Source of the DNA: Mangifera indica
Lineage: Eukaryota > Streptophyta > Magnoliopsida > Sapindales > Anacardiaceae
DNA length: 64,000 bases
Assembly (NCBI RefSeq): GCF_011075055.1
Contig: NW_025401134.1
Span: 124,001-188,000, forward strand
Direction of reading: 5' to 3'
This document shows positions 35,761 through 47,734 of the stretch, piece by piece. The notes beneath the pieces are model-generated. The model searched no databases, had not been told where the DNA came from, and was given only the letters and a program-made list of their open reading frames with translations. Position 1 is the stretch's first letter, and every line of letters starts with the position of its first letter. Made by a program: the position numbers and the translations under genes.

Positions 35761-38309
35761 AAAGAGAAAGTTGAAGAAGGCAGCACTTTGTTGGGTGTAA
35801 AATCAGCCGATGTAATGTTGTGACTTTAGACTTTCATTTTTCAAGGCAGTGTAGGTATCCAATTTAGGTTTTTTAAGTTAATTGGATGTGGGATTCTTCA
35901 AACCAAAACCAAACCTTTCAAGGCAGTGCATGTGTCCAATTTAGGCGGTGTGGGTTTCATTTTTGTCATCAAATTATTATTTTTTTGTTGTTCTTTATAT
36001 TCTTAGGTGGTTGATTGTTGATTATTATTGATGTTATTATACTATGGTAAAATTGTTGAATGCCCTGAACACGGAGAAAATATTAAAGGTTATTTTAGCT
36101 AAAGAGAATTTGGCCATGGATGTTGATTCAGAAGATGAATACTTTGGTCTTGATATAAAGGCATAGGGTTTCCCTCTCTCATTTTTTTAAAGTTTTCTGT
36201 ATATATTCTTTATCTAAAAATGAAACTTTTACTTATAAGTAAAATAGATTTGATGTTAATTATTATTTTTATTTTTAAACTTTGTGTGTGTTACTGTGGA
36301 TAATAAATTTTTAGTTGGTTGTAAGTTTACATGATTTCTACAAGCATGACAAACACCAGTTGGTTTGTCATATTGATTTTGTTAATGTCAATTGCATAGG
36401 TATCGACACAGTTAAAGAAATAGTCCTTGGAAAATAGAAATCAACCTAGGGCATTTGAAATCTGATAATTGCTTCTTCCCTCAGTCCTATGGTGGTGCAT
36501 TATGACCTCTCATGTCTGAAATTGAAGAATGTAATATGCCTTTTGTAACTTGTCTTCATCCAGTATACTTCGCTTAAATTCATATATGTGTGCTTCAAGT
36601 TGCACTATATTTAACTAAAATTGATAATTTGTGCTAATGGTTTCAGGAATTGAAGAATGTATATCCAGGAATTGCCCCCACCATATATATCCAGGAATTG
36701 GCACGGGTTGTATATCCCGGAGTGGCTTCCTATAGATCAAATTTCAAATGCCTTTGGTTGCACAAAATATCAAATTTTGTGGTTAAGAAATCTGTATAAG
36801 AATTTATGAATCTTACCCCTTAATATTCAATTCATTATTTTGCCCTCTTAGTCAAGAACTTTACCATTATTCAATTCATTATGAGAATTGGCATAGAATT
36901 GAATATGTGTATCCAGGATTTGTGATTAAGGAATTCTTAAGCTACCTAGTGCATTTGAAATTTGATATTTTGTAACCAGTCCAAGAGCCCTGGTAATGCA
37001 AAAATGCAGGTTCATGGATACTCAGTCTGCCCAGTCTTACTCCATTAATTCAGGTCCCTACAGGGGTAAAATTAAATTTGTCGATGCCCATTCTAACCAA
37101 AGTTCAAACTGCCCAGATTTTTTCCAGAATTGTGCTATGACAGTTACCCAACTTCTGCAAATCTCAGTCTTCACTATACAGCTTCAGTCAGCAGATTTCT
37201 AGAATTTCTAACACTGCCCAAATACATTCCAAGAAGATTTTGCTGGAAGAAAAAGGCCCAGATTCTACAGTTCTAGTGCCGAGATGCTGTCTCCAAAACC
37301 AGCTTTAGCCATACTCCTATACAGCTTGAAAATTCTTTATATAATATTATGATCTATGTTACTTCCTCTAGAAACAGAAGCAAAATGCAACTTGGAGGCA
37401 TCGGGCTGACTTGGCTGCAGTAACTTTGGTTGGACATCTAGAGATGATAATATGTTTCAAATGTAATATAGAAACATAATGCAAGAAATGTACTTTTTAT
37501 TGATTTCATGTAATGAGAACCAGTTTATGGATTATATTCAATACAAGCTTTCTTCATTGCTACATATTATAAACTTGTTCACATTACACAGTCCATCAAA
37601 ACACATCCAGACAAACCATAACCTGCAACTCCCTTTCAGATTCTTCAAATTCTTCAGCTAAAGAGACTTTTGCCCTTCTACTCCCTTTTTATTTGCCTTT
37701 TGTTCCATCACAGCTTTAGACTCCTCTTGTTTGCTATCTACTGCTTCTGTTTGTGGTGGACCAGGGGGTTAAGAAACTCTCACTTGCTTGTTTCTTAGGC
37801 TGTCATGTGTTTGGTTAGGATAATTTATTCCTTTGATTTTTCTTCACATAAATATGAGTCTAACACAATGCAATAACAAAATGCAAAAGAGATAACTGCT
37901 TAGATTAACAAAAATAAACTAAAAACTTATAATTACTGAAAATAAAATTACAAATCAAATTTATATAATGTTACTCTAAATATCAATCATATGTTAAAAT
38001 CTGTCACATCATCAACTATAAAATCAACAAACTGACTATAAAACATCCCCACTTTTATTATAATATCTGCAAAAGTTTCACAGTTAGTGTTATCTCTATC
38101 ATAAAGTTATCTTCCATCAATAACATGTTTATATAAAACTAAAAAACTGAGACTTAATTACACATGCACTTGGTAGATCACACCTCAAAAGAACTCTCCT
38201 GCAAAATTAAATAAAAGTAATTTGTTATTTATCATGAAACATATGAAAAAAAAAAACAAAACAAAATACTCAATTAGATTAAAATACTAAACTTTTACCT
38301 TAATCCTTT
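35761..38309. other. MULE interior without recognised gene
   Basis: About 2.5 kb between the left end and the transposase stop. A 40-codon frame at 36044-36166 (LAKENLAMDVDSEDEYFGLD) is unassigned. 36640-36730 repeats the word TATATCCAGGAATTG. 37630-37770 read on the minus strand gives a Lys/Glu-rich stretch (EAVDSKQEESKAVMEQKANK) ending in a stop. It may hold a second degenerate gene or captured host sequence. Confidence 0.35.
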
Positions 38310-40636
38310 TTAATTAATTTTTTGTATACGCAATTTCTTCTCTTTTACTTTGCGGATAATTTGATCAACTTTTGATTGTTTTCTTTTGAATGGAGGACGA
38401 CCCTTGCTACGAACAGCCTGTGGAGTAAGAATTTTATTGTCGCCCTCATTGGAAGTTCCATCACCAACTTTAGGATTTGTCATACTATTTGACATGTTTA
38501 AACTTTTACAATTCCTATCAACATTTTCACTTGAGATTAACTTGTTCTTCATATCAGTTATAATTGCTATCACCATATTACAATCGTTATCATTATTTGA
38601 TGTCAAATCTGCAACAACACTGAAGTAATTAAACAATTTATCAAACCTTTGCCCTTCAAGATTAGAGTTCCAACTATTATAACTTATTTTGACCTTGGTA
38701 TGACACCTGTTTATGTTTTTCCTCCATCGCCTTAAAATGAACTTATCTGGTACATGAGAAATTTGCTTCTCAATTAGCACAACAATTGCATGTCGACATA
38801 ATATTCCTCTAAACTCAAACATTCGACAATTGCAATGAATATCATAAGTTGATTCATCAAAGCGAACTACAAAAGTAACACGACGATGAGTCTCTCCAAC
38901 CACAACATCTTCTTGTACTATAAATTCCATATAAGAATCAACCTTTTTAAAAGAAGACAACCCACAATAGATCTTAGCAGCAAGTTCTTGTTGAAATTCT
39001 TTGAATTTTGCAATGGTATATGCATCTTGAAATTGTTTCTCCATTGGATAAGTGCTTATGCAAGGGATCCATGATTTGAAAGATTTAAAATCAGCCTCCC
39101 TTTCTTTTTCCACTTTATCACGCAATGCATTTTCATATTGTTCCACAAACTGTTTTAAAGTGGTTTTTGAATTGACATAACCATCAAAGAATGAATGCAT
39201 ACTTTCACTGCGCTGCGTGGTAGACATACCTGCCCAAAAAGTATCCTTTAGAAAAGCGGGCACCCAACGTCGTCTTTCATTATATAATCCAAGTAGCCAT
39301 GCATTGTTGAGAAGGTTGTATTTATCAATGAACTTATTCCAGCGTTCTTCAAACTCATCACTTGTTAACGAATCATACACAATATTTTGCAAAGAAAACT
39401 TAATATGTTCATATTCACAATAACCTCTCAATTTTTCAGGCAACTTCTTCATTATATGCCACAAACACCATCTATGTCGTGTATTGGGGAACACAATCTC
39501 AATTGCATTTTGCATTGCCTTGTCTTGATCAGTAATTATTGCCTTAGGAGCACAATTGGACATACACGCAAGCCAAGATTTAAAAAGCCATACAAATGTC
39601 TCTGTGTCCTCATTAGAGATTAACCCACAACCAAATAATATTGAATGACCATGATGATCCACTCCAACGAAAGCACCAAACGGCATATCATATTTGTTGG
39701 TCAAATATGTGGTGTCAAATGTCACAACATCACCGAATTCTTTAAAAGCGGCCCTACTTCTCGCATCCACCCATAAAACATTTTTAAGACGACCCTCTTC
39801 ATCTAAATCCATTGTGTTGAAGAAATTTGAATTCTCACTTTGCATTTTAAGAAAATATTTCTGAATTGCAGAAGCATCTCCAACACCAAGTCGTAGCCTC
39901 CTTACCTTTTCAATATAATTCCTACAATCTTTCTGTAAGAATGGCAAATTTTCAGCACCGCCTGCTTCAACTATTAAGGTATTGAAATTTTTATTTGGTC
40001 TAATGCCAGCCCTATCATTCACTTCAAGTTTCCTTTTCACAGATGGATGTATTATTCGATTGCTCTTAAAGTATCTAGTCTTGGCAGGACTACTGAGTTC
40101 ATGGTTATGATCTAATATAACTGAAGATATTGTCCATTTACCATCGAAACGTATGCTTGCACGAATTCGCGCCTTGCAATCTGTTTTTGTCATTGGATGC
40201 ATTTTAAAAGCATTCCTACAATTACTTCTAGCCTTCCCATGACAAGAACAAGCCAACGCCACATATTTTACATCTCCATCATCTCCTTTTGTTGTAGATC
40301 GTATAATAGCTTCAAAACCCTTCTTATTTTCATAGCTTTTATAGTCTTGAACAAGATTCTCTAACAAATCATAAACCATTCCAGGCTTAGGCTCCCATTC
40401 CTCTTCTAAACTTCTTGTATAATCAGTTTCTTCAAAATGATTATCCTAATTCATTGATATTTAATTAGTTAGAATTAGAATAAAATAATCCTATGAAAAA
40501 TGTAAAAACAAAACCTAAAAAATAAAATAAAATCATATTGATGAATAAAAAAATGATTATAAAGAAATAGAAGTACCCCAATAACATTGAAATGAGAAGA
40601 AGTGTTCTTGGAATTTGTTTGACTGCACTCCTCCAT
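38310..40636 (-). CDS. MULE transposase of the FAR1/FHY3 family, two exons
   Basis: The large exon 40445-38310 is open for 711 codons. A small 5' exon, 40636-40577, gives an ATG and 20 codons (MEECSQTNSKNTSSHFNVIG). Both borders fit GT..AG in phase 0, giving 731 residues. Domains: FAR1-type zinc-binding region (CSCHGKARSNC, TKTDCKARI, LDHNHELS; about residues 85-140), MULE transposase core (VVTFDTTYLTNKYDMPFGAF, IITDQDKAMQNA, WCLWHIMKKL; about 260-370) with the first two catalytic aspartates in DTTY and TDQD, and a SWIM zinc finger (CNCRMFEFRGILCRHA, about 570-590). The tail is basic (KGRPPFKRKQ). It should bind the element ends and cut and join DNA in the nucleus. The start at 40379 alone would lose 42 residues. 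Confidence 0.9.
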
Positions 40637-41216
40637 TTTTGAAATTCTGATGCAATATCAATACCAAGTTTAAATTACTGAATAAAGAGTAACTAATTTT
40701 AGCAATTATTGAACCATACTAACATTCTGAACTGCTAACATTCTGAACTAACATTCTGAACTAAAAAAAAAAAGTCATAATGCCTACTAACATTCTGAAC
40801 TAATAAGTAGATTTAAAAGGTTGGTATACGATTTTGACATCGATTTAACCATTTCGAATTATTGAACCATAGCATCTTTGAATCCTAAACTAAACATAAA
40901 ATTGGTTTCTTCGGAAAATGATTATAATTTCAAAAGATCGTACTTAAAAAATAAATATGATCATTATTAACTCACCAATCACAAATCACATAAAAACATA
41001 ACTATATTATATTAAAATTGAAATATTAACAATCATATATATCACTAAAAAAAATTCTGACTAATCAATATACAATTAAAAGGCCTTCAGGAAGCTTAAC
41101 CGAAAATGAAAAACTTACCTTGACCCAACTTTGAAGAACCAAATTGAAGCTTTATATGGTAAGAGATTGGGCACAAAATTTTAAAAAATCCCCAAAAAAA
41201 AATATATTTATCAATA
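40637..41216. other. MULE interior upstream of the transposase
   Basis: AT-rich stretch between the transposase start and the right inverted end, presumably promoter and 5' leader. The word CTAACATTCTGAACT is repeated four times at about 40730-40802. No clear TATA position could be chosen. Confidence 0.4.
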
Positions 41217-42005
41217 TCAATTAAGGGTTATACAGAGATAATTTCTTGAAGATATATAATTTCCTGAAGGTAATTTCTCAAGAAAAGAAAATTCTAAAGG
41301 TAATTAACTGTAAAGGGAAAATTGTATATTAAATTTAACAATCCAATTCTATTCGATACAGTATATTCTTGAACTGAAAAAAAAAAAAAAAAGAACAAGT
41401 CTAATCCTATACTAAAAAATTAATCCAATCCAATGTCTTACTCCATAGGGCCACTTAATGATTTGGCATTCACAATTTTCTCTATTTCCGATAGCTACTC
41501 TATGTCTTCATAATACCCACTGCTAGACAATTTTCTCTTTTCAATTAATTAATCAATCAGAGATATCTTTTTCTAATTATAAAAAAGAATAACAAAAAAC
41601 CCAACCTTAGTTGCTCTGATGAAGGCTCCGGTGAAGTCACACTTTGCAACAAATCCAACTTTGAAGAAGAAGTTAAATCCTCTGACATCTCCAGCAAATG
41701 AAGTCCGATGATGGTTTCAAAGAGCTGACAATCGATGGCGGTTCCAAAAAGTGATGGATGATGCTGGTTATGGTTAAACACGAGTTTGGGTTGATGGTGG
41801 TTGGCTGTTGTTTACGTGATTGCTGTTTGAGAAAGTGGGTTTGTTTTAGAAAGATATGGCACAATCAATTACATTTTTTGAAGAAATTTTATCCTCTGAT
41901 GTGGCAAATTGCCAATGTGGCAGATGAGATGTCATATGCCATGTTGGCTGCCACATCAGTGGGTATTATTTTGTGTACCAAGCTTGGGTACATGTAGCTT
42001 TGCTC
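41217..42005 (-). repeat. right terminal inverted repeat of the MULE
   Basis: Read from the outer end on the minus strand it begins GAGCAAAGCTACATGTACCC. It matches the left repeat apart from substitutions and small indels, including different T-run lengths and missing or extra segments near 41700-41860. Confidence 0.9.
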
Positions 42006-42015
42006 GTAAGTGAAT

Positions 42016-42480
42016 ACTCCAAGATGAAGACTTTCTCTGGAGAAAACTTTAAAATGTCAAAGTTACAAAAGGTGAACTAGAAAGATTATACAACAATTAC
42101 AAAATAGTATATATCCATTTATTTAACAATATATATATATATTTGTAGAATTTTTCTTCTCATTTATTGAATATATACTAGTCAATCATCAATATTCTTT
42201 ATTATTGATTTTTTTTCTTTAATTAAAATACTCTAAGTGCATATACAGTTTATGTGTGTTTTAGAAGTATTGAGGTGGTTGTTGAGGAAATTCTTAGTCT
42301 TCTTTTTATTGAATATTATGATCATTTTAGAGTTTGAAAGTAGCATTAATTCTTTGTAGTTTTTGTTTTTCAATTAAATTTATGTATTTTTTTAATACGA
42401 TTACAGATTGTTCAAAGTTATGGGAAAGATTTCCACCAATACTACTATAGCAAACTACAAAACTATAAGGTAAGCACTTG
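42016..42480 (+). pseudogene. LRR gene remnant, right part
   Basis: Immediately after the MULE target repeat the LRR reading resumes with KMKTFSGENFKMSKLQKV and a damaged LERLYNNYK-like end, corresponding to the SLEELNIAKCPNIKTFC end of exon A. About 300 bp further, after a TTACAG acceptor, 42411-42470 is open (IVQSYGKDFHQYYYSKLQNY) with a donor GTAAGC, possibly a further exon. The flank at 42250-42290 (AGTATTGAGGTGGTTGTTGA) repeats the 3' flank of the first LRR gene at 6300-6320. Confidence 0.7.
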
Positions 42481-42554
42481 TATAATTTTCACTGTAAAAT
42501 CATATGGTAACAAGCTACCAACACAGGAGCCAACCCTACTTCAATGTCTCCCAT

Positions 42555-43561
42555 AGACACGTCATACGAATTCAAAGCTTAGCCCTATAAGGCCCAATCT
42601 GATATTGTAACATATCGAGCCTAGTTCATGGGCCTTTTAGGCCAAGTTATGAGCTTTAATATTAAGTTTATGGATCTACTTGACCCCACCATTACTATTA
42701 AAAAAAAGAGCAATACTATGTATACTCATTTTTTGTACACAATTAATATATACATTGATGTGTCATCATATAATTAGGTGATTTTAAAACATGTGTCATC
42801 ATATGATAAAAAAATATTCAATCACATGATAACAGATCATCTGTGTACACAAATTGTGTATCAAAAATGGATACACATAGTTTTATTGTAAAAAAATATA
42901 TGGCAAAAGGGCTCGAAGCAAAAGCCCCTTTGTGGCAAAAGCCTTTAAGCTTTTTTTTTTTTTTAATTTTTTAATTCATTTATTTTTCTCTATATAAACC
43001 AATCCAACTCTTCATCAATTTCAATTTCTCTCAGTCTCAATTTTTTTATTATATTCTCAATCTCATTTTCTTTTATCAACTCTCTTTCAAAAATTATCTA
43101 AATTCACAAATAATAATTCTTTATATTTATAATTTCATTTTTATTTCAATTTTATCGTTACAAAATATTACAAATAGATCCAATGTCAAAAGGATTCAGA
43201 GATTTAGATATTAAAAATGAGTAGATAAATGGTATAGTATATATATTTTATTAATGTTTGTAATTTATACAGTATATAAATTAATTTATTTGTACTATAT
43301 TATAAATTTATAATTTGTTATCATATAACCACAATATTTATTTGCTAGAAATGAAAGATTATAAATAAAATATTTGAGATATTATTCTCTATTTTAATAA
43401 TTGAAAAGTAATTCGTATTTAAAAATTTTAAAAACTTTGTTTAAATAGGAGGATCCATTTAAGGCCGATCCGATCCGAAAGTTCATTACTGTATGAGTCT
43501 ACCCCTGCCCATAAGCCCAATGGACCAAGCCAGGGCCGACCTAGCCCGGCCTATTGCCATA
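42555..43561. mobile_element. hAT-like insertion, about 1 kb, non-autonomous
   Basis: Compared with the uninterrupted HD-Zip flank at 8820-8880, 42555-43561 is an extra block flanked by the 8-bp direct repeat TCTCCCAT (42547-42554, 43562-43569), the target-site length of hAT elements. The interior has GGCC-rich ends (GGGCCTTTTAGGCC; CTAGCCCGGCC) and a TATA box with a leader-like stretch (TCTATATAAACC at about 42990). A possible start ATGTCAAAAGG near 43183 is soon stopped. The terminal inverted repeats are poor. A smaller MITE is nested inside. Confidence 0.7.
42710..42889. mobile_element. small MITE nested in the hAT-like element
   Basis: About 180 bp with imperfect inverted ends of some 35 bases: left GCAATACTATGTATACTCAT, right end in reverse ACAATAAAACTATGTGTATC, both followed by a TTTTTG..ACACAATT stretch. 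The centre repeats GTGTCATCATAT in direct and inverted form. A relative, expanded by a microsatellite, is at 57125-57396. Confidence 0.7.
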
Positions 43562-43929
43562 TCTCCCATGTTCGAATTCTCAAATATGGAAATTTCTTTT
43601 CATTTACTAATTTCGCAGTTGTATAATTTTCATTTTCTCTGTCATTTTTCAAAAAAATAATAATTAAAAACAATTTCTCAAATGGATACCGCTTCCCTAA
43701 ATGCAACAACCACTGAAGGCTGAAGCCCTGCTTTTCATCCCGCCATCACATCCAATGGCCCGAATTCTCTAATATGGCAATTTCCTTTCATTTAATATTC
43801 ATTCTTTCGACACTAACAGAAGTTCAATGTCACTGTGGAAGATTCTTCAGACTTTTGTCATCTTCAGAACTCTATCAATACCCTATGTTGATCTATGATC
43901 ATGCTTGTTATTAAATTTTGTCGTTGTAG

Positions 43930-44055
43930 ATGTAAAAGGTGATCAAGGAGCGAGTGGAATGAAGGATTTGGACATAAACCAAGTGTTGTCAGGAGGAGGA
44001 GAAGAGGACTGGAACATGACGGCGAGAATGGAAGAAAGCATCAATGGATGTCCTC
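43930..44055 (+). pseudogene. HD-Zip II exon, left half of a split copy
   Basis: After a TTGTAG acceptor the frame reads GDQGASGMKDLDINQVLSGG, then EEDWNMTARMEESINGCP, the acidic region before the homeodomain, equivalent to 9039-9175. At 44055 the match stops exactly after GATGTCCTC, and ABCG-related sequence follows. The homeodomain half of this copy lies at 47886. The 5' flank 43562-43929 also matches 8860-9038. Confidence 0.75.
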
Positions 44056-45596
44056 TATCCTGTGAGTGACTTATGTTGATGACTCTATCCTGACTCTAGT
44101 AAGTCTGCTCTAGTATCCAGCTTCATGCTTCAGTTTACTGTCATTTTCAAACAACCCATAAAGACTGCACGGGTCCTCTCCCTTCTGTTCTCTGTAACCC
44201 TTACAAAACCGTTGACAGTTTGTCTGCTTAAATGCCAGAAATTCAGCTTATTTTTGTCGTCTCAAATATATAGCAAAGATCCAATTTTTGTTATAATTTG
44301 ATTTTACATTTGATTTCTTATCTGGTTCATGTAATTAAGCGAAGGTAACTTTGCGACTATTTCACGTATGGATTTAAATGTCTAGTAATTCTATTCCCCT
44401 TTGGATATGGGTTTCTGTAGTGCTTCTGTTTTGTTCAATAGTTGAATTTGCAGTGCTTCTGTTTTCGTCAACAGTTGACAGGGGAAGTTCTGATTTAATT
44501 GGTAAGAAGGTACTCTTTTGTTTTGATTTGATTGTTAAGGTCCTTAAAATGCTGCACATTGAATGGGAGCTTTACATGTTCTCAAGTAAGCCATGAAATA
44601 ACTCTGCCAACAGACCTTATATGCCCAATTGATCAATCATGGAGTTCATTAGTTGATATCTCCTTGGACACCATCTTTCCATTTTTCTCGTTTCTACTGT
44701 TCAACTAAATCGCAAAATTATTTATCAAACACAATCTTAGTCATAATCTCATATTAATTTTATGTGATTTTATTTTGTACTGTCTGTTTTTGTTTAATTT
44801 CAGCACTGTAGTTTTGTTTTACAATTACTTTTCAGATATCAACACAACGATCATTTTCTATAGCTTCTGCTGTTATTTCATTGTTTTATTCTCTATGATT
44901 AGAAATTGGATTCTGTAAAAAATTCCAGTTGGCCTAACTACACAACCTTCAAAATGAAGACTCTTTACAGTTTGTGTCTTTGCCAATGCTGTTGTTGAAA
45001 GATTGGTTTTTTATGGTGGTCTTATTAAGTCTCAGCTCAAACATCTAGTTTAGGAAATGTGGTTCACTTGAAGAGAACGTGCTTAATTGTAGTACTGTTG
45101 TAAATGTTCTGGGTTCTGAGCAAGCTTGTAACTTTAGTTGTTTTGCTTACTGAAAGCTCAATTCTTTTTATCTTATTGTGATTTCATAAGTTTGTGCTCA
45201 CCATTGAACACATGTACTTCACTTTTGGAAGAAATCTACTTGATTGAAGTATTTATAAGCTAATTGAAGTACCTGTGTTGTAATTATTTTGGCTTGCAAG
45301 AAAATTTGTAACTTTACTAATGCTCAGTTTTTGATATATTGAGTCATTGGTTTGCCTCTAGATATTTAAACTCAGCATTTAGTTGAGCAAATGTACGTCA
45401 CTTTAACAAGTCTAATTAATTGAAGTACTCATAAGTTAGTATCAATTTGCTTTTTCATATTAGTTTTAATTTATTTTTCAATGCTAAGATCGATAATGCT
45501 ATATGTTTTCTGTTTCTAAGTGTGAATAGAGTTGTATGTAGTAGTTGTTTGCCTTGTGTTTAACTGTTAAAGGTTTATCTTTGTAGAGTTGGCATG
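44056..45596. other. ABCG 5' region, no clear exon
   Basis: Probably introns or the upstream part of the ABCG copy that starts coding at 45597. A 72-codon frame at 44378-44596 and others show no PDR N-terminal motif. The words near 44880-44930 recur near 28760-28800, supporting ABCG origin. Confidence 0.4.
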
Positions 45597-47356
45597 GTGT
45601 TGCCAACTGTAGAGGTGAGATATAAGAATTTGAGATTGGAAGCTGACTGTGAGATTGTTCACAGAAAGCCCCTCCCAACTCTATGGAATTCTCTTATAGA
45701 TTCACTTTTGCTCATTTTCTGTTGAGCCATAAATTGAATTCATATAGGTGCTATTTTGGCTGTAAATGATGTTTTAAATTTTATTACTGAGAGCTTTAAA
45801 TATATGGTCGTTGCTTTAGATTTGTCATTGTCGAAAATTCTTTCAGATGCAGCTTACTTGATGTTTTGAATGATTATTTTATTGGTTAGTTGATATTGAA
45901 ACCATGTTTCATAAGTCCTCCCAGAGCTTACAGGTTCAAAGTCAAATCAAGTTCAGATAACCATCATTAATGATATTAGTGGCATCATTGAGCCTGGAAG
46001 GTAATATGGGAATATTTATTGTTAGTAAAATTAACTCCATTTATGAATTGACATAATCTGTTTTGGGTCAACCATAATGAATGTCCATTATATATGTAGT
46101 TGAATTGTCATTGTGGAATTCCAATGGTTTATTGTAAATTGATATTACCTTTCACTTATAAAGAATACATTGACCTTTCTAATTTTATCTTCTGCTTCTT
46201 GACTTCCAGTATTAGTCATACGAATAAATCTATAACTAAATATCTAACTTGCTTAAACGGAACAGAATCATAAAAGAAAAGCTCGAGACATCACAAGTAC
46301 ACGTCTTTGATAGGTTTCCTGTACTGTTGACTTCGAGTATTAGTTATATGAATAAATCTATAATTAAATATCTAACTTGCTTAAACTAAATAGAATCATA
46401 AAAGAAAAGCTTGAGAGATCACAATTTTGTAGTATTTGTTTATACCTCTTCTACAGTACTGTTGTATTCTGCTGCACAAAACCAAAGTTTCTCTCCTTTA
46501 TCTTACAGAGAGTATTTAGCTTATATTTTTCGATTACCCTGTAGCTTTTTCCAAAAGGATCAAGTCTATTTGTAGTCATATGTTTATTTACTTCTAGCTT
46601 GATGCAAGATAAAACATTTTCAGTTATCTTAGTTTGATTTCCTAATTTATTCAGTTTTGCTTCTATTTTTTTCAGCTAATTTACTTCTCTATGGTGTGTT
46701 ATCATAGTTTGATTTCCTGATGTACCCAGTTTTGCTTCTGCTTTCTGCAAATGTAACAGGGGAAAAGTTTTCTTCAGTGGTTACTGGTTGGATGAGTTTG
46801 TTCCCAGAAAATGTCTGCTTATATATGCCAAGAAAATCTGCATTTTGCACAAATGACTAGGGGAAACATTTGATTTTTCTACCTGATATCTTTGTGTTGG
46901 AAACCGAGGAAGTAGGCTTCTCTAAATTCAATTCAATAAAGTTTTGGTCATAGCTACCTCAACAATTCCCATGAGTAGTTGATAGGTACAGAGTTGTTTT
47001 TCTTTTCTGCCTGTGCAGATTTGATGATGGAAGTCAATAAAAGAGAGGCGTCAGCAATTGTTCCGGAAGTAGACATAGATACTTTCATGAAGGTATCTTC
47101 ATTATATTTAATGTCATGTTTATACTAGATGTTTTGTGCTATATGATGTTGCTACATGGGTCAAATATTCATGGCAATGGTAGTTATTACGTGCAATTTC
47201 TACCAAAGGGAAAAAAACAACCCTTCAAACAGATCATGCTTTAACTGTCTTCAGACTTCCCAGGTCCTTGGACTCGATATTTTCGCTGACATAATGGTGA
47301 GAGTTGAGATGAGAAGAGGCATCTCTGGAGGTCAAAATAGGACACTGAGAACTGGT
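45597..47356 (+). pseudogene. PDR-type ABCG transporter, fragment copy 3 (N-terminal part)
   Basis: 45597 to about 45722 encodes [20 protein letters not shown] and [14 protein letters not shown], the region before NBD1. 45934-46000 encodes QVQITIINDISGIIEPGR, just before Walker A. 46760-46911 is the DEFVP block with a stop and frameshift, and 47019-47092 the MEVNKRE exon. 47253 to about 47356 encodes LGLDIFADIMVRVEMRRGIS then GGQ, the ABC signature. The exon with Walker A itself is not found between 46000 and 46760. The frame is broken, so it is a pseudogene. This is the only copy that keeps the exons upstream of NBD1 and the signature motif. Confidence 0.85.
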
Positions 47357-47734
47357 AATTTTTTATAAATGCATCTGCTCCACTTTGTAGTATTGTTTAA
47401 TGGTATAGATGATTCAAAGGATTAGATGCCTTATTCCCACAAAAACTTATTTATGGGTGAAATATGAAATGGTTTAGATAGTTCAACTGCATATCAGATT
47501 GTTGCTTGTCTGCAGCAGCTGGTGCATATCTGTTACATATCTGTTACGAATCCAGCCACATTTTCACCAAAATCAGCCAACAACCAACAGATAAACAAAA
47601 TAGAAAACATTTTATTCTTATTAGTTGTATTTAATGGATAAACCAAACAATTCAAAGAGTTGGGGTCTCCCATTTCTGGCCATTTGAGATGTTAAAGACC
47701 GCCCATAATCAACCCTAAAGCTGCCCACAACCCT

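Larger units (their letters stand above)
35002..42005 (-). mobile_element. Mutator-like element (MULE) with about 760-bp inverted ends and FAR1-type transposase
   Basis: A 7004-bp element interrupts the LRR remnant. A perfect 10-bp direct repeat, GTAAGTGAAT, flanks it at 34992-35001 and 42006-42015. The left end, from 35002, and the reverse of the right end, from 42005, share CCCACTGATGTGGCAGCCAA and many more bases. The similarity continues inward to about 35760 and 41217, so the inverted repeats are about 760 and 790 bp with small indels. Between them lies one open transposase gene on the minus strand. The joined flanks restore a continuous LRR reading. The perfect target repeat and open gene suggest a fairly recent insertion, although the inverted ends differ visibly. 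Confidence 0.95.
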
